Positions 1 through 8,374 are shown, numbered from the stretch's first letter. The stretch: 35,865 bases of DNA from JAOZTV01 sp965371805 (GCA_965371805.1 CBDUZW010000057.1:1-35865); one strand, 5' to 3'. Notes: generated by a model from the sequence alone, not told the origin. Program-made: numbers and translations.

Positions 1-96
1 CTGAATTTAATATTCTGCTTATTACAATATGACATTAAATCAAAATTATATCCCGATGAATCAAATAATAAAAGGGGTCAGGCAAGGAATTATTAA
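1..96 (+). pseudogene. possible C-terminal tail of a gene cut by the window edge
   Basis: Frame 1 is open from the first base to a TAA at 94-96 (31 codons, tail ending KRGQARNY). I do not recognise the peptide. It runs into the GGGGTCAGG repeat, so it may be the end of a transposase-like gene lying left of the window, or only an open frame by chance. Extending the window leftwards would decide. Confidence 0.18.
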
Positions 97-130
97 GGAA
101 TTATTATAATTTGAGTGCACCGCGTGCACT
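74..130. repeat. compact repeat block: GGGGTCAGG, 11-bp tandem repeat, GC-rich hairpin
   Basis: Three elements follow one another. GGGGTCAGG is at 74-82. An exact tandem duplication of AAGGAATTATT is at 84-94 and 95-105. A perfect 7-bp hairpin, AGTGCAC-CGC-GTGCACT, is at 114-130. The hairpin is much richer in GC than its surroundings. GGGGTCAGG next to a hairpin recalls REP-like elements mobilised by Y1 (IS200-like/RAYT) transposases, but no transposase is visible here, so that link is an inference. The hairpin also lies just downstream of the toxin gene on the minus strand and could help terminate it. Confidence 0.4.
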
Positions 131-165
131 TTGACTTAATATGTGGATGGTCAGGAATTTAAACG

Positions 166-435
166 TTAAAGTTTTTCGTAAATGTTTTTTCTGTGTCCTA
201 TCCTTACTATTGTGATGATAATATTCTCATCATCTTTATGGAATATTACTCTATATTTCCCAACTCTTAATCTGTAGAAATCAAAATTACCTTTCAGGGG
301 GATCATATTATTTGTCATTAAGTCAAAATTTTCAGAGAGTTGTTTGATCTTTTCTACTATGAGTTTTTGAAAGGGTTTCTCTATTTTTGATAACTCTTTT
401 TTTGCTTTCTCTTCAAAAAATACTTTATAAATCAC
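166..435 (-). CDS. RelE/ParE-family toxin of a type II toxin-antitoxin pair
   Basis: An 89-residue protein of the usual RelE/ParE length and charge. Two hallmarks sit in the C-terminal half: YRLRVGKYRVIF (about residues 54-65) and VRIGHRKNIYEKL (about 77-89). In RelE-type mRNA interferases the arginines and the terminal tyrosine of these segments belong to the ribosome-dependent nuclease site. The ParE branch, which poisons gyrase, has the same fold, so the target is not settled. The start is a GTG at 433-435 that overlaps the antitoxin stop by four bases (GTGA), so translation is probably coupled to the antitoxin. The order antitoxin then toxin is the common one. Confidence 0.88.
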   Translation of the reverse strand: MIYKVFFEEKAKKELSKIEKPFQKLIVEKIKQLSENFDLMTNNMIPLKGNFDFYRLRVGKYRVIFHKDDENIIITIVRIGHRKNIYEKL

Positions 436-659
436 AAGCCAAGTTCTTTATAAACATCCTCAGCGGGAGTTAGTTTTGATCTTCCTTCCCTGATATCTTT
501 CATTCTCTTATCTGCAATTTTAATATCAAGCATATCGAAATATAAAGTTAAAGCCTTTTCTACAATATGGCTTTTTTTTTCTTTTAACTCTTTTGATACA
601 TTATTGAGTTCTTCAATAATGTCGGCATCTAAAGTAAAGATTGTTTTTGGTCTGCTCAT
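432..659 (-). CDS. ribbon-helix-helix antitoxin
   Basis: A 75-residue protein starting MSRPKTIFTLDADII, a short beta strand followed by helices as in CopG/RHH DNA-binding antitoxins. The C-terminal segment (SKLTPAEDVYKELGL) is the kind of tail that wraps the cognate RelE/ParE toxin. I chose the ATG at 657-659 over the longer in-frame start at 702-704 because a strong GGGAGGT ribosome site lies just before it, and because the longer start would fall inside the promoter. It overlaps the toxin gene by four bases. RHH antitoxins generally repress their own promoter, and the short TATAC...GTATA dyad over the promoter spacer (678-695) is a possible operator. Confidence 0.83.
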   Translation of the reverse strand: MSRPKTIFTLDADIIEELNNVSKELKEKKSHIVEKALTLYFDMLDIKIADKRMKDIREGRSKLTPAEDVYKELGL

Positions 660-675
660 ATTGACCTCCCATATA

Positions 676-704
676 ATTATACATATAAAAGTATATATTT
701 TCAA
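676..704 (-). promoter_or_regulatory. sigma-70 promoter of the toxin-antitoxin operon
   Basis: On the minus strand TTGAAA (699-704) and a perfect TATAAT (676-681) are separated by exactly 17 bp. The predicted transcript start lies about 10 bases before the GGGAGGT ribosome site of the antitoxin. Confidence 0.7.
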
Positions 705-781
705 CTTTTACTATTTTTTATGGTTCTCTTACAGGAATTTTAGTGACATGCAAGAACTTATATAGTTAAATCAAATTGTTT

Positions 782-2023
782 TTATAAATATACGGCAGGA
801 ATTTGAATTATTTTCTCTGTGATCATCTCAATTTGATCACTATTATTAATTACGATTCCAAAAGGAAGATCATTGTCTTTTATAAATTTACTTAAAGAAA
901 TGAGTTTTTTTCTTTCAGTTTTTATTCCATATTTTATTTCAATTGGAATAACACCAAAACTTCCTGATAAAATTAGATCTATCTCAGAACCATTACGGGT
1001 TCTATAGTAATTATATTGCCACCCTGTAATATTACTTGCAGTTAGTCCTTTAATAATTTCTTCAATTACAAAAGATTCAAAACAAGCGCCAACAAAAGGA
1101 TAATTATTTAATTTATCAATTGTTGTTATTCCCTGAAGAAAGAAATTTAGACCTGAATCTCTAAAAAGACCCTTTGGCATTTTAACGATAGACTTGCTAA
1201 CACTTTTTTCAAAACTGGGTATATTTCTCCAGACAAACGATCCATTTGCAATATCCAGATATTCCTTAACAGTTACTTCTGAAGTATCCAATGATCGTCC
1301 CAGTTCAGAACGATTAATAATAGTACCTGTTAAAGAGACAAGCATTTGTATTAATCTTCGATATTTATTGATATTTAATTTGGGGAAAAGTGATCTTATA
1401 TCTCTTTGGATGTATGTTTTAAAATAATTTTCCATCCATTCCTGGTGAAATGATTCATCACCCAATATAACCGGTTCCGGATAGCCACCTTTGAGGAAAA
1501 AATTCATTAAATTATTATAAGAGTTTTGAGTTTTGAGTTTTTTTAAAAATATAATTTTATCATTATCAAAATCATGTTCAAATATTTTATAGAAATCGGG
1601 AATTGGATGCTCTATTATCTCATTCATCTTTAATGTACCAAGCTCAATTATTCCAACCCGCCCGGCAAGGCTTTCAGATACATTTTTTAAAATTTCAAAT
1701 GAACTGGATCCGGTCATGATAAATCGATTTTTCTGACTTCTGTCTTTATCAATAACACCTCTTATTTCATTAAATAATTGAGGTGATAACTGTACTTCAT
1801 CAATGATAAGATGTTTTGGGTTTTCTTTAAAGAAAAAATCAAAATCATTGGTAATACGGTCATAATCACTTCCTTTCTCCAGATCATAATACTTCCAGTC
1901 AGGTCGAATCTTTCGTGCAAGTGTTGTTTTTCCACATTGTCTAACACCTGTAATTAGTACAACAGGGAAAAAAGATAAAAGTCTATTAAGCTTGTTTTCA
2001 AGGTTACGCTTTATGTCAGTCAT
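782..2023 (-). CDS. AAA-type ATPase with C-terminal DUF4143 domain
   Basis: 413 residues, the usual size for this family. Walker A is GVRQCGKT at residues 26-33, Walker B is HLIIDEVQ around 71-78, and a sensor-like TGSSSFE is at 104-110. The C-terminal third contains GSEIDLILSG followed by IPIEIKYG, which resembles the D...ExK core of PD-(D/E)XK nucleases and is normal for DUF4143. These proteins are common accessory genes in bacteria and archaea, but their role is not established. The gene has no visible Shine-Dalgarno, and its promoter places the transcript start at or next to the ATG. It stands alone, with promoter and terminus separate from the toxin-antitoxin pair. Confidence 0.88.
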   Translation of the reverse strand: MTDIKRNLENKLNRLLSFFPVVLITGVRQCGKTTLARKIRPDWKYYDLEKGSDYDRITNDFDFFFKENPKHLIIDEVQLSPQLFNEIRGVIDKDRSQKNRFIMTGSSSFEILKNVSESLAGRVGIIELGTLKMNEIIEHPIPDFYKIFEHDFDNDKIIFLKKLKTQNSYNNLMNFFLKGGYPEPVILGDESFHQEWMENYFKTYIQRDIRSLFPKLNINKYRRLIQMLVSLTGTIINRSELGRSLDTSEVTVKEYLDIANGSFVWRNIPSFEKSVSKSIVKMPKGLFRDSGLNFFLQGITTIDKLNNYPFVGACFESFVIEEIIKGLTASNITGWQYNYYRTRNGSEIDLILSGSFGVIPIEIKYGIKTERKKLISLSKFIKDNDLPFGIVINNSDQIEMITEKIIQIPAVYL

Positions 2024-2029
2024 ATTCTA

Positions 2030-2058
2030 ATGGTACGTTAGAAATTTACTGGTGTCAA
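2030..2058 (-). promoter_or_regulatory. promoter of the DUF4143 ATPase, predicting a leaderless mRNA
   Basis: A perfect TTGACA (2053-2058, minus strand), a 17-bp spacer and TACCAT (2030-2035). Only six bases separate the -10 from the ATG at 2021-2023, so transcription should start at or beside the start codon. This agrees with the lack of a ribosome site. Confidence 0.6.
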
Positions 2059-2066
2059 CTTTTTTA

Positions 2067-3293
2067 TTATTTTTTACTTCCTTCTTCTATTTTTTTGAAC
2101 ACTCTGAAAAAATTTCCACCCCAAATCTTTTTGATCTGTTCTTCGTTATATCCCCGTCTTACCAGTTCTATAGTAATATTTCCCAATTGACTCGCATCAA
2201 TACAATCTTTAAGGCCTCCGCCTCCATCAAAATCTGTACCGATGCCAATATGGTTGATGCCAACAAGTTTAACTATGTGATCAATATGGTCTACAGCATC
2301 GGATACATTGGCTAAGTTTGCAGGATAATTCTCTCCAAGTGTCATCCAGGCTTTCATAGCATCTTTTTTTTTCTCAGGAGAAAGGGTCGCATAGTTTTTA
2401 TACTTTTTTCTCAATTCTTTAAATGCCTTCGTTCTTTCCGGGTTTTGTTTTATTTTTTTTATATAATCGCTTAAGATGCAGAGTTGAATAACGCCGCCAT
2501 TTTCAGCAAGTTTTTTCAACATATCATCACTCAGGTTTCTTGGATTATCACAAATTGCTCTTGCACATGAATGAGATGCAATTACAGGAACCTTACTTTG
2601 CTTTAAAACATCATAAAAAGATTTATCAGAAATATGTGAAACATCAATAATCATACCAAGCTGGTTCATTTCTGATACTACTTTTTTACCAAATTCACTT
2701 AAACCGTCATGCTCTTTCTTATCTGTCGAAGAATCACAAATATCATTATTACTTGTATGACAGAGTGTAATATATCTAGCTCCCTGATTATAATATTCTT
2801 TAACCAATTTAATGTCTTTCCCAACTGGATATCCGTTTTCAATACCAATATATATTGCTCTTTTTCCTTTTTTTTCAATCATGGCTGCATCATTTGCTTT
2901 TAATCCCAGTTCTGCCAGTTCTGGATATTTTTTAATTGCTTTGTGAATTAATTTAAAAAGTTCCATTGCCCGGTTTTTTGCGTTCATATTAGACTTTGGA
3001 TCTCTCTTTCCCTGACCTACGAAAACTGCAAAAAAGGCTGCATCCAGTCCACCTTTTTTCATTCTGGGGTAGTCGACTCTTCCACCTCTATTTTTAGGGT
3101 CATTCATTTTTCCAATGTCCCATCCTTTTCTCATGAACATAAAGGGAGTATCTGTATGTGTGTCAACAGTCAATATCCGCTCATGGATCTCCAAGGCTTT
3201 TTTTATAAGATCCTTTTCGTTTTTTTTCTCTAAAGTAAAAGCAGGTAGACTAAATAACGATAAAACTAAGATAAGAATTACTAGTTTTTTCAT
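2067..3293 (-). CDS. exported membrane dipeptidase, peptidase family M19
   Basis: A zinc dipeptidase of the renal dipeptidase family, 408 residues with an N-terminal signal peptide (MKKLVILILVLSLFSLPAFT, about 1-20), so it should act outside the cytoplasm. Family metal ligands are visible in order: VDTHTDTP (His46, Asp48), IGIENGYP (Glu152), DVSHISD (His220), ASHSCARA (His241) and the GIGTDFDG Asp motif near residue 350. M19 enzymes cleave dipeptides and many accept a D-residue at the C-terminal side, which suits the D-amino-acid genes next to it. A GGAGAA ribosome site lies eight bases before the ATG. It follows plsC on the same strand after a 99-bp gap, so it may or may not share that transcript. 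Confidence 0.93.
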   Translation of the reverse strand: MKKLVILILVLSLFSLPAFTLEKKNEKDLIKKALEIHERILTVDTHTDTPFMFMRKGWDIGKMNDPKNRGGRVDYPRMKKGGLDAAFFAVFVGQGKRDPKSNMNAKNRAMELFKLIHKAIKKYPELAELGLKANDAAMIEKKGKRAIYIGIENGYPVGKDIKLVKEYYNQGARYITLCHTSNNDICDSSTDKKEHDGLSEFGKKVVSEMNQLGMIIDVSHISDKSFYDVLKQSKVPVIASHSCARAICDNPRNLSDDMLKKLAENGGVIQLCILSDYIKKIKQNPERTKAFKELRKKYKNYATLSPEKKKDAMKAWMTLGENYPANLANVSDAVDHIDHIVKLVGINHIGIGTDFDGGGGLKDCIDASQLGNITIELVRRGYNEEQIKKIWGGNFFRVFKKIEEGSKK

Positions 3294-3392
3294 GTTTTTT
3301 TCTCCATTGATCCAGATTTAAATATCGGGATCTAATTTATACAAAATTTATACGGTTTGCTACGAAAAAAGTTTGGCTTATGATTAACCACT

Positions 3393-4013
3393 TTATTTTA
3401 CTCTCAAGTGGTTTGATTTTAATGCTTTAATTGCATTTAATGTAAGTTCCACAACTTTAACTGTGAATTCTTTTTTATCTTTAGAAGGGATTGAGTTGAG
3501 GTCAATAGGTTTTCCAAAATAAACACGAATGGGTTTAATCCGGAAGATCCCCCAAAATTTTTTATTGCTGTTTTTTATATAAACAGGAAGGATAGGAACC
3601 TGTGTTTTCTGGGCAATTAATCCAATACCTCTTTTGCCGCTTTCAAGTTCCTTATCGTTTTTTCTTGTACCTTCAGGAAATATCATCAGACTCTTTTTCC
3701 CTTCATTAACTGAATTGATCATAAACCGTAATGAATCGATAGAGAGCCGGTCTCTGCTTATAGGAAAGGCATTTAAATGAGGAATGAGCTTTTTGAATAA
3801 AGGAATAGAGAAAAGTTCTTTCTTGGCAGGAAAAATCATCTCATATGGAAAAACACTTCCAATAAGAGGAGGATCGATCATTGATGCATGGTTGGCTGCA
3901 ACTAGATAGGGTCCTTTATCCGGGATGTTTTCCAAGCCATAGGTTTTAAGACCATGGGCGATTTTAAAATACCATCTACACGCACTTACAGATAACTTAT
4001 AAAATTTTTTCAT
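3393..4013 (-). CDS. plsC: 1-acyl-sn-glycerol-3-phosphate acyltransferase, PlsC-like
   Basis: 206 residues, the length of a minimal LPLAT domain. The catalytic HxxxxD box is NHASMIDPP (His42, Asp47) and the substrate-binding box is FPEGTR (112-117). The family acylates lysophosphatidic acid to phosphatidic acid at the inner face of the membrane, but paralogues acylate other lysolipids, so the exact substrate is open. The start is supported by an AAGGAA ribosome site. It lies between two peptide/D-amino-acid genes, with a 109-bp gap upstream holding a 24-bp repeat also found at 8411. That gap suggests its own regulation rather than simple read-through. Confidence 0.88.
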   Translation of the reverse strand: MKKFYKLSVSACRWYFKIAHGLKTYGLENIPDKGPYLVAANHASMIDPPLIGSVFPYEMIFPAKKELFSIPLFKKLIPHLNAFPISRDRLSIDSLRFMINSVNEGKKSLMIFPEGTRKNDKELESGKRGIGLIAQKTQVPILPVYIKNSNKKFWGIFRIKPIRVYFGKPIDLNSIPSKDKKEFTVKVVELTLNAIKALKSNHLRVK

Positions 4014-4093
4014 TTTTTCCTTATATTCACGAATAATAGCATATTTTTTTTAATACTTCCATAAAATAAGAATATAATATTAGATATTTAAAC

Positions 4094-4117
4094 GGTTTCT
4101 TATAAAGAAATTTATTT
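4094..4117. repeat. 24-bp repeat with hairpin core, copy 1
   Basis: The 24 bases at 4094-4117 are identical to 8411-8434. The core TTTCTT-ATA-AAGAAA is a perfect 6-bp inverted repeat with a 3-base loop. This copy lies between the deacylase stop and the plsC start. There is no T-run on the minus strand after it, so a protein-binding site is at least as likely as a terminator. Confidence 0.5.
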
Positions 4118-4122
4118 CCTTT

Positions 4123-5766
4123 TTATTTTTTTACATTGTTTTTGCCGGTTTTGAAGGAGCTGTAATCATACCTATTATAAAATTTATTTTGTTTAAGAAT
4201 TATTCCCTTTAAATTGCCAGTATGTTCGCCATTTTTAATAACTAAATGTCCATTCACAAGAACATGAGTAATACCAGTGGGTCTTTGTACAGGATTCTCA
4301 TAAGTAGCATTATCCGTTACGGTATTAGGATCAAAAATCATTAAATCTGCAATTTTACCTATTTCAATTCGACCCCTTTCCCTTAATATCATCCTATCAG
4401 CAGGTAATGATGTCATTTTGCGTATCGCTTCCTCAAAAGAAAATAGTCCTTCACGTGCAAATCTCAATACTTTTGGAATGCTCCCGCAATATCGAGGATG
4501 AGGATGGTTTTTACCTGCAGCACTCTTATAAGTAATTGCACGGCTATCTGTCGCAATAATTGTATTAGGATGTTTTAAAAGATATTTCATGTCTTCATGT
4601 ATCATATCATGTCCGACAATTTTCACATCTCCATCATTTTCTATTAATAAACGAAAGAAAGTATCTAAAACTTCCTCATTATTTTTTAGTGCTATTTCTT
4701 GAATGCTTTTTCCAGATACATCTCTTGACTTTAAAGCATGAGTAATTGTTATCTTATCCCAGGAGCTCCCGCGGAGTCTCATTTCTTCGGTGATTTCATT
4801 TTTTAATTTTTTCTTTAAACTGGCATTTTGAGAGATTTCTGTCAATTTACCATGAATTGTTTTAAAAGCTGGAAATAAATCTTCAAAACTTCCGGCCCAT
4901 GTTGTATATGGATAAACATCCCATGTTACTTGAAGACCTTTTTTATGTGAATCATCTAAATAATTCAATAATCGTTTGCTCTCTCCCCAATTATTCCTGC
5001 CGGCTAATTTGAGATGTGCAATATGAACAGGGCAGCCCGATTTTTCACTCACTTCTAAAGCTTCATCTATTGAAGCCCATAGTCCTCTATCCTCATTCCG
5101 GATATGAGTAGCATAGAATGCATTATGTTTAACTAACACCTTGCACAATTCAATCAGTTCATTTTTAGTACTGGCAGAACCCGGGAAATATTCAAGTCCA
5201 GTGGACATCCCATATGCACCCATTTTTACACAATCTTCAAGTAAAACTTTCATCGCCCCCAGTTCATTTTTAGTGGGTTCCAGGTCACTTGTTCCCATAA
5301 TATTTGCTCGTATTATCTTATGTCCGATCAGTGGTAAAACATTTATTCCTAACTCTGGTAAATGGTTTAAGTACTCCGTAAAAGAACTCCAGGTCATATC
5401 CAAATTCTTAGCACCTAAACTGCTTGAAAGTATGTTTTTTACGGTTTCACGATTTTTCCCTCTAAGTATTGGAGCAAAGGATTGTCCGCAATTTCCCCAA
5501 ACTTCAGTTGTAATACCCTGGAAAATTTTACTTTCAAATGATGGATTCATATAGACAGTTGCATTTGAATGTCCATGGATATCAATGACTCCCGGTGACA
5601 CCATTAATCCCGTTGCATCTATATTTATGTCTCCATTCTTAATATTATTTTTAATATTAAGAATTTTTCCTCCACCTATTTGAATATCTGCTGTATAGCG
5701 TTCTTTTCCAGAGCCATCAATAATAGTTCCATTTTTTATAACTATATCCGAAATTTGATTTGTCAT
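4123..5766 (-). CDS. N-acyl-D-amino-acid deacylase (D-aminoacylase) family amidohydrolase
   Basis: 547 residues, typical for the D-aminoacylase branch of the amidohydrolase superfamily. The first metal site is VSPGVIDIHGHSN (His64, His66). The cysteine typical of the family is in VWGNCGQSFAP (Cys93). Later histidine segments are YATHIRNEDRG, PVHIAHLKLAG and VGHDMIHED, followed by an ATDSRAI loop. The C-terminal end (GKIADLMIFDP, ITHVLVNGHLV) is the usual small beta domain. Characterised members remove the acyl group from N-acyl-D-amino acids, including D-glutamate and D-aspartate, but relatives act as dipeptidases or hydantoinase-like enzymes. No signal peptide is seen. Its start overlaps the racemase stop by four bases (ATGA), so the two are translationally coupled. 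Confidence 0.88.
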   Translation of the reverse strand: MTNQISDIVIKNGTIIDGSGKERYTADIQIGGGKILNIKNNIKNGDINIDATGLMVSPGVIDIHGHSNATVYMNPSFESKIFQGITTEVWGNCGQSFAPILRGKNRETVKNILSSSLGAKNLDMTWSSFTEYLNHLPELGINVLPLIGHKIIRANIMGTSDLEPTKNELGAMKVLLEDCVKMGAYGMSTGLEYFPGSASTKNELIELCKVLVKHNAFYATHIRNEDRGLWASIDEALEVSEKSGCPVHIAHLKLAGRNNWGESKRLLNYLDDSHKKGLQVTWDVYPYTTWAGSFEDLFPAFKTIHGKLTEISQNASLKKKLKNEITEEMRLRGSSWDKITITHALKSRDVSGKSIQEIALKNNEEVLDTFFRLLIENDGDVKIVGHDMIHEDMKYLLKHPNTIIATDSRAITYKSAAGKNHPHPRYCGSIPKVLRFAREGLFSFEEAIRKMTSLPADRMILRERGRIEIGKIADLMIFDPNTVTDNATYENPVQRPTGITHVLVNGHLVIKNGEHTGNLKGIILKQNKFYNRYDYSSFKTGKNNVKK

Positions 5767-6875
5767 TGAGTCACCATTGCATATTTATGAGGCCAATAAA
5801 GTTCTTTCTCTACTTTCTGGCAATATTTTTTTTTAATATAAGGCGAGGTCATTGAAGAAAGTAAAGATCCGTAGTTTAAATTGAATTTTATTTCATTTCC
5901 AACCCTTAAATCTATATTTTTAGTATCAATTATTAAATGATCGCTACTTGCCCCCAGGATATCAATGTCATAATCTGGTATTAATCCAGAGACAAGTACA
6001 TCCTGTCGGCCTATTCCAAGTATAGCTCTATTTCTTTGTCCAAGATCTGCAAATGAAGGTATATTTCCAAATGCATCTTGACAGATTTCACCATAGGGTT
6101 TTGACGGTTTTATCTTAGATTCAATAACTTCAGCAATAAGTTTGAATGAATTTGTATATAATCCGGGGATTGGTTTCCTATGTATAGTTTCACATCCTAA
6201 AAAAATTGACTCACCTATCCTTAGGTTATTGACTTTACCAACATGATCTATAGACATGAACCAATCATAATTGGCAGAATTTCCTCCGGAAATAAACTCT
6301 AATTTCTGACCGAATTTATCTTCAATGTTTTTTGCTAATGTGGATAAAAACTCAATTTTTTTTTGGTCTGGTTTTACACCGCCAAAGCAGGCAAAACTAG
6401 TTCCTATCCCTGCAAGTTTTATCCCTTTGAGGGAGATCACCTGTTTTGCCATGTCTATTAAGTCAACAGGCATTATTCCTTCTCTCAAATCACCCATTTC
6501 CACCATTAGAATTATTTTGTGTAGCACTTTATTTTCAATGGCAAATTTGGAAAGTTTTTTAATTACTGATAACTCTGAGTTAAGACTAATGTCTGAATAT
6601 TGTATTACTGAACGAACTTCACTGAGTGCTGGTGTTCTTAACAAAAGGAACTGCGCTTTTATTCCTGCATTTTTCATTCTTTTAATATTTGAAATTCTGG
6701 AATCAGCAAGAATCTTAATTCCTGTTTTTGTAAGAATATCGGCAATTGCCGGATCTCCACATACAGATTTTGTAACCCCAATGAGTTCAATACCTTTTGA
6801 AGCATATAATTTTCTCAATTTTTTTGCATTATGTGAAATCTGTTTTAGGTTGATCTCAATTCTGGGGGTTTGCAT
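5763..6875 (-). CDS. alanine/ornithine racemase family PLP-dependent enzyme
   Basis: 370 residues with an alanine-racemase-like TIM barrel. IEINLKQISHNAKKLRKL opens the protein, and the likely PLP lysine is Lys36 in LIGVTKSVCGDP. ILADSRISNIKRMK and MVEMGDLREG match the ornithine racemase (Orr) branch better than classical Alr, and a full Alr C-terminal domain is less clear. The family interconverts L and D forms of amino acids, but the substrate cannot be read from the sequence. It sits between the DUF1611 gene (TGATG overlap at 6873-6877) and the deacylase (ATGA overlap), so the three genes form one operon. No signal peptide; cytoplasmic. Confidence 0.87.
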   Translation of the reverse strand: MQTPRIEINLKQISHNAKKLRKLYASKGIELIGVTKSVCGDPAIADILTKTGIKILADSRISNIKRMKNAGIKAQFLLLRTPALSEVRSVIQYSDISLNSELSVIKKLSKFAIENKVLHKIILMVEMGDLREGIMPVDLIDMAKQVISLKGIKLAGIGTSFACFGGVKPDQKKIEFLSTLAKNIEDKFGQKLEFISGGNSANYDWFMSIDHVGKVNNLRIGESIFLGCETIHRKPIPGLYTNSFKLIAEVIESKIKPSKPYGEICQDAFGNIPSFADLGQRNRAILGIGRQDVLVSGLIPDYDIDILGASSDHLIIDTKNIDLRVGNEIKFNLNYGSLLSSMTSPYIKKKYCQKVEKELYWPHKYAMVTQ

Positions 6876-7954
6876 CAGGCAGTCTGTTTGTTTTTAATTA
6901 ATATTGGGAACATTTCAAAGAGCTTGTTCACAATTTTTTCAGATCCATGTTTCAATATATCCATTGTAGGGATTCCAAATTCTGCTTCATACTCATTTAC
7001 TTTATTATCAATCTCTGTATCAGTCATGTTTTCATGATTTATTGTAATTGCAATTACTTTCTCTCCTGAAATGATTTCAATTAGCTTAATCTCACTTTCC
7101 AATGTAGGCATAGGAATACCGGGGAAATCACATCGGTCCTTTCTTTTAGGTGGATGCTGAATGATAATGGCCTTTGGGCGTGCGCCCCTCATGATGGCTG
7201 TTGAGGATGTAAATGCAGGATGGCTTAAGGCTCCTTGCCCTTCAACAACAATAATGTCAGGATGTTCAATTTTATCAGCTTTTACAATTTCATTCTCCAC
7301 CTCTCCATTCTGGAAACCTGAACTCAAAACATCTATTGCAGCACCATATTTGGCACCCTGAATTAATCCGGTCTGTCCAGTAGCAATAAATACAGTTTTT
7401 AATCCATGGCTGCATAATGCTTCCACTAGATTAACTGCGGAAGTTCTTTTTCCAACAGCACAATCAGTACCAAAAACCGTTATGATGGGAGTTTTTATAT
7501 TAAATATTGACCCATTGAAATTATGAAGGTCTTTTCTTGGTGGCGGCTTTCTGATATCATTAATCTGAACACCATATTGATTCGCTTTTTGAATAAATTC
7601 ATCATCTTCTGTGAAAAATTCAGGAAGTCCATTGATAATGTTCATTCCCTCTTTCATTGCACTGACAATTATTGCTCTCTGTTCATTATCCAGATAAGAT
7701 GCAAGTGGAGCAATCCCATAAATAAAATATTCAGGAATAAATTTAAGTTTAGCTTTTGCATCTTTTATATCTTTAAATACAGGAATCCCTGCTTTTTTAC
7801 CATCAAGATATTCACCGGCATCCATTCCGGCCTTCGTGCTGTCAATGACTCCTGCAATTGTATACTTTTCAGAATGGCGTACCAGTCCATTTGTGACTTT
7901 TCCATCTAACTTTCCCAGTTGACCTTCACCGTAAACCAGCGCTTTCTTTCTCAT
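6875..7954 (-). CDS. DUF1611 (DgcN-like) P-loop protein
   Basis: 359 residues. A Rossmann-like N-terminal part (KALVYGEGQLGKLDGK, YTIAGVIDST) is followed by the P-loop GTDCAVGKRT (162-171) of the DUF1611 C-terminal domain, then VVEGQGALSHPAF and IIQHPPKRKDR, both characteristic of the family. A member called DgcN has been linked to D-glutamate catabolism as an N-acetyltransferase, working with an enolase-superfamily partner. That partner is not in this window. Here the protein heads an overlapping operon with a racemase and an N-acyl-D-amino-acid deacylase, which supports a role in D-amino-acid turnover. The start has a good AAGGAG ribosome site seven bases upstream. Confidence 0.85.
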   Translation of the reverse strand: MRKKALVYGEGQLGKLDGKVTNGLVRHSEKYTIAGVIDSTKAGMDAGEYLDGKKAGIPVFKDIKDAKAKLKFIPEYFIYGIAPLASYLDNEQRAIIVSAMKEGMNIINGLPEFFTEDDEFIQKANQYGVQINDIRKPPPRKDLHNFNGSIFNIKTPIITVFGTDCAVGKRTSAVNLVEALCSHGLKTVFIATGQTGLIQGAKYGAAIDVLSSGFQNGEVENEIVKADKIEHPDIIVVEGQGALSHPAFTSSTAIMRGARPKAIIIQHPPKRKDRCDFPGIPMPTLESEIKLIEIISGEKVIAITINHENMTDTEIDNKVNEYEAEFGIPTMDILKHGSEKIVNKLFEMFPILIKNKQTA

Positions 7955-8197
7955 TATAATTCTCCTTATTGCAAGGATGGTGTTTTTCTATTTGGTAAAA
8001 TCGTGATACTACATTTCTCGTTAGTGAATGAGACTCTCTTATATTGGATAAAGAATGTATTTATATATTGATCAGAATTAAATCTATTTCTGTCATATGA
8101 AAAAAATAAAAGTTATCTCTTGCTAATTAACTCCTGTCCCTAGCATGAAAAAACCATTAATTTACGACTATTCTTCTTTTCAATCTATATATAAAGT

Positions 8198-8314
8198 CTA
8201 ATAAAGCTTCATTGAAAATTTAAAGAGAAAAAAGACTTTAAATATTGAGATGTGAATCCAAAGAATTAATTGAAAATAGAAATTGCCAAATATTAATGAA
8301 ATGAGTCTCTTCAT
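8198..8314 (-). CDS. possible 38-residue hydrophobic membrane peptide
   Basis: It begins MKRLISLIFGNFYF and is rich in Phe, Ile and Leu, with basic residues at both ends (a single membrane span of roughly residues 6-33). A GGAG ribosome site lies at 8322-8325, seven bases before the ATG. A near-consensus promoter starts transcription about 25 bases before the ATG. This spacing of promoter, ribosome site and start is what a real small gene should have. The size and character recall type I toxin peptides or small membrane regulators, but I do not recognise the sequence. It could also be a leader peptide for the DUF1611 operon. A longer in-frame start at 8392 lies upstream of the promoter and is not used in this model. 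Confidence 0.4.
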   Translation of the reverse strand: MKRLISLIFGNFYFQLILWIHISIFKVFFLFKFSMKLY

Positions 8315-8345
8315 TCCATCTCTCCGTCTATGCAATTCTTTATAT

Positions 8346-8374
8346 ATTGTAGTATGTTTTAGCAGATTTGTCAA
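8346..8374 (-). promoter_or_regulatory. near-consensus sigma-70 promoter
   Basis: On the minus strand a perfect TTGACA (8369-8374), a 17-bp spacer and TACAAT (8346-8351). The -35 is inside a 16-bp palindrome and lies three bases from a 30-bp element shared with another promoter, so it is probably controlled by bound proteins. It points towards the 38-residue frame and then the DUF1611 operon. Confidence 0.7.

Noticed and set aside
3388..3411. CCACTT...AAGTGG hairpin across the plsC stop as a terminator
   Set aside because: A 6-bp stem with a 12-base loop and no T-run is too weak to call.
5141..5554. Long plus-strand open frames opposite the minus-strand enzyme genes (also at 6325-6897 and 23516-23920)
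   Set aside because: They lie wholly opposite well-supported conserved genes, and their translations show no recognisable domains.
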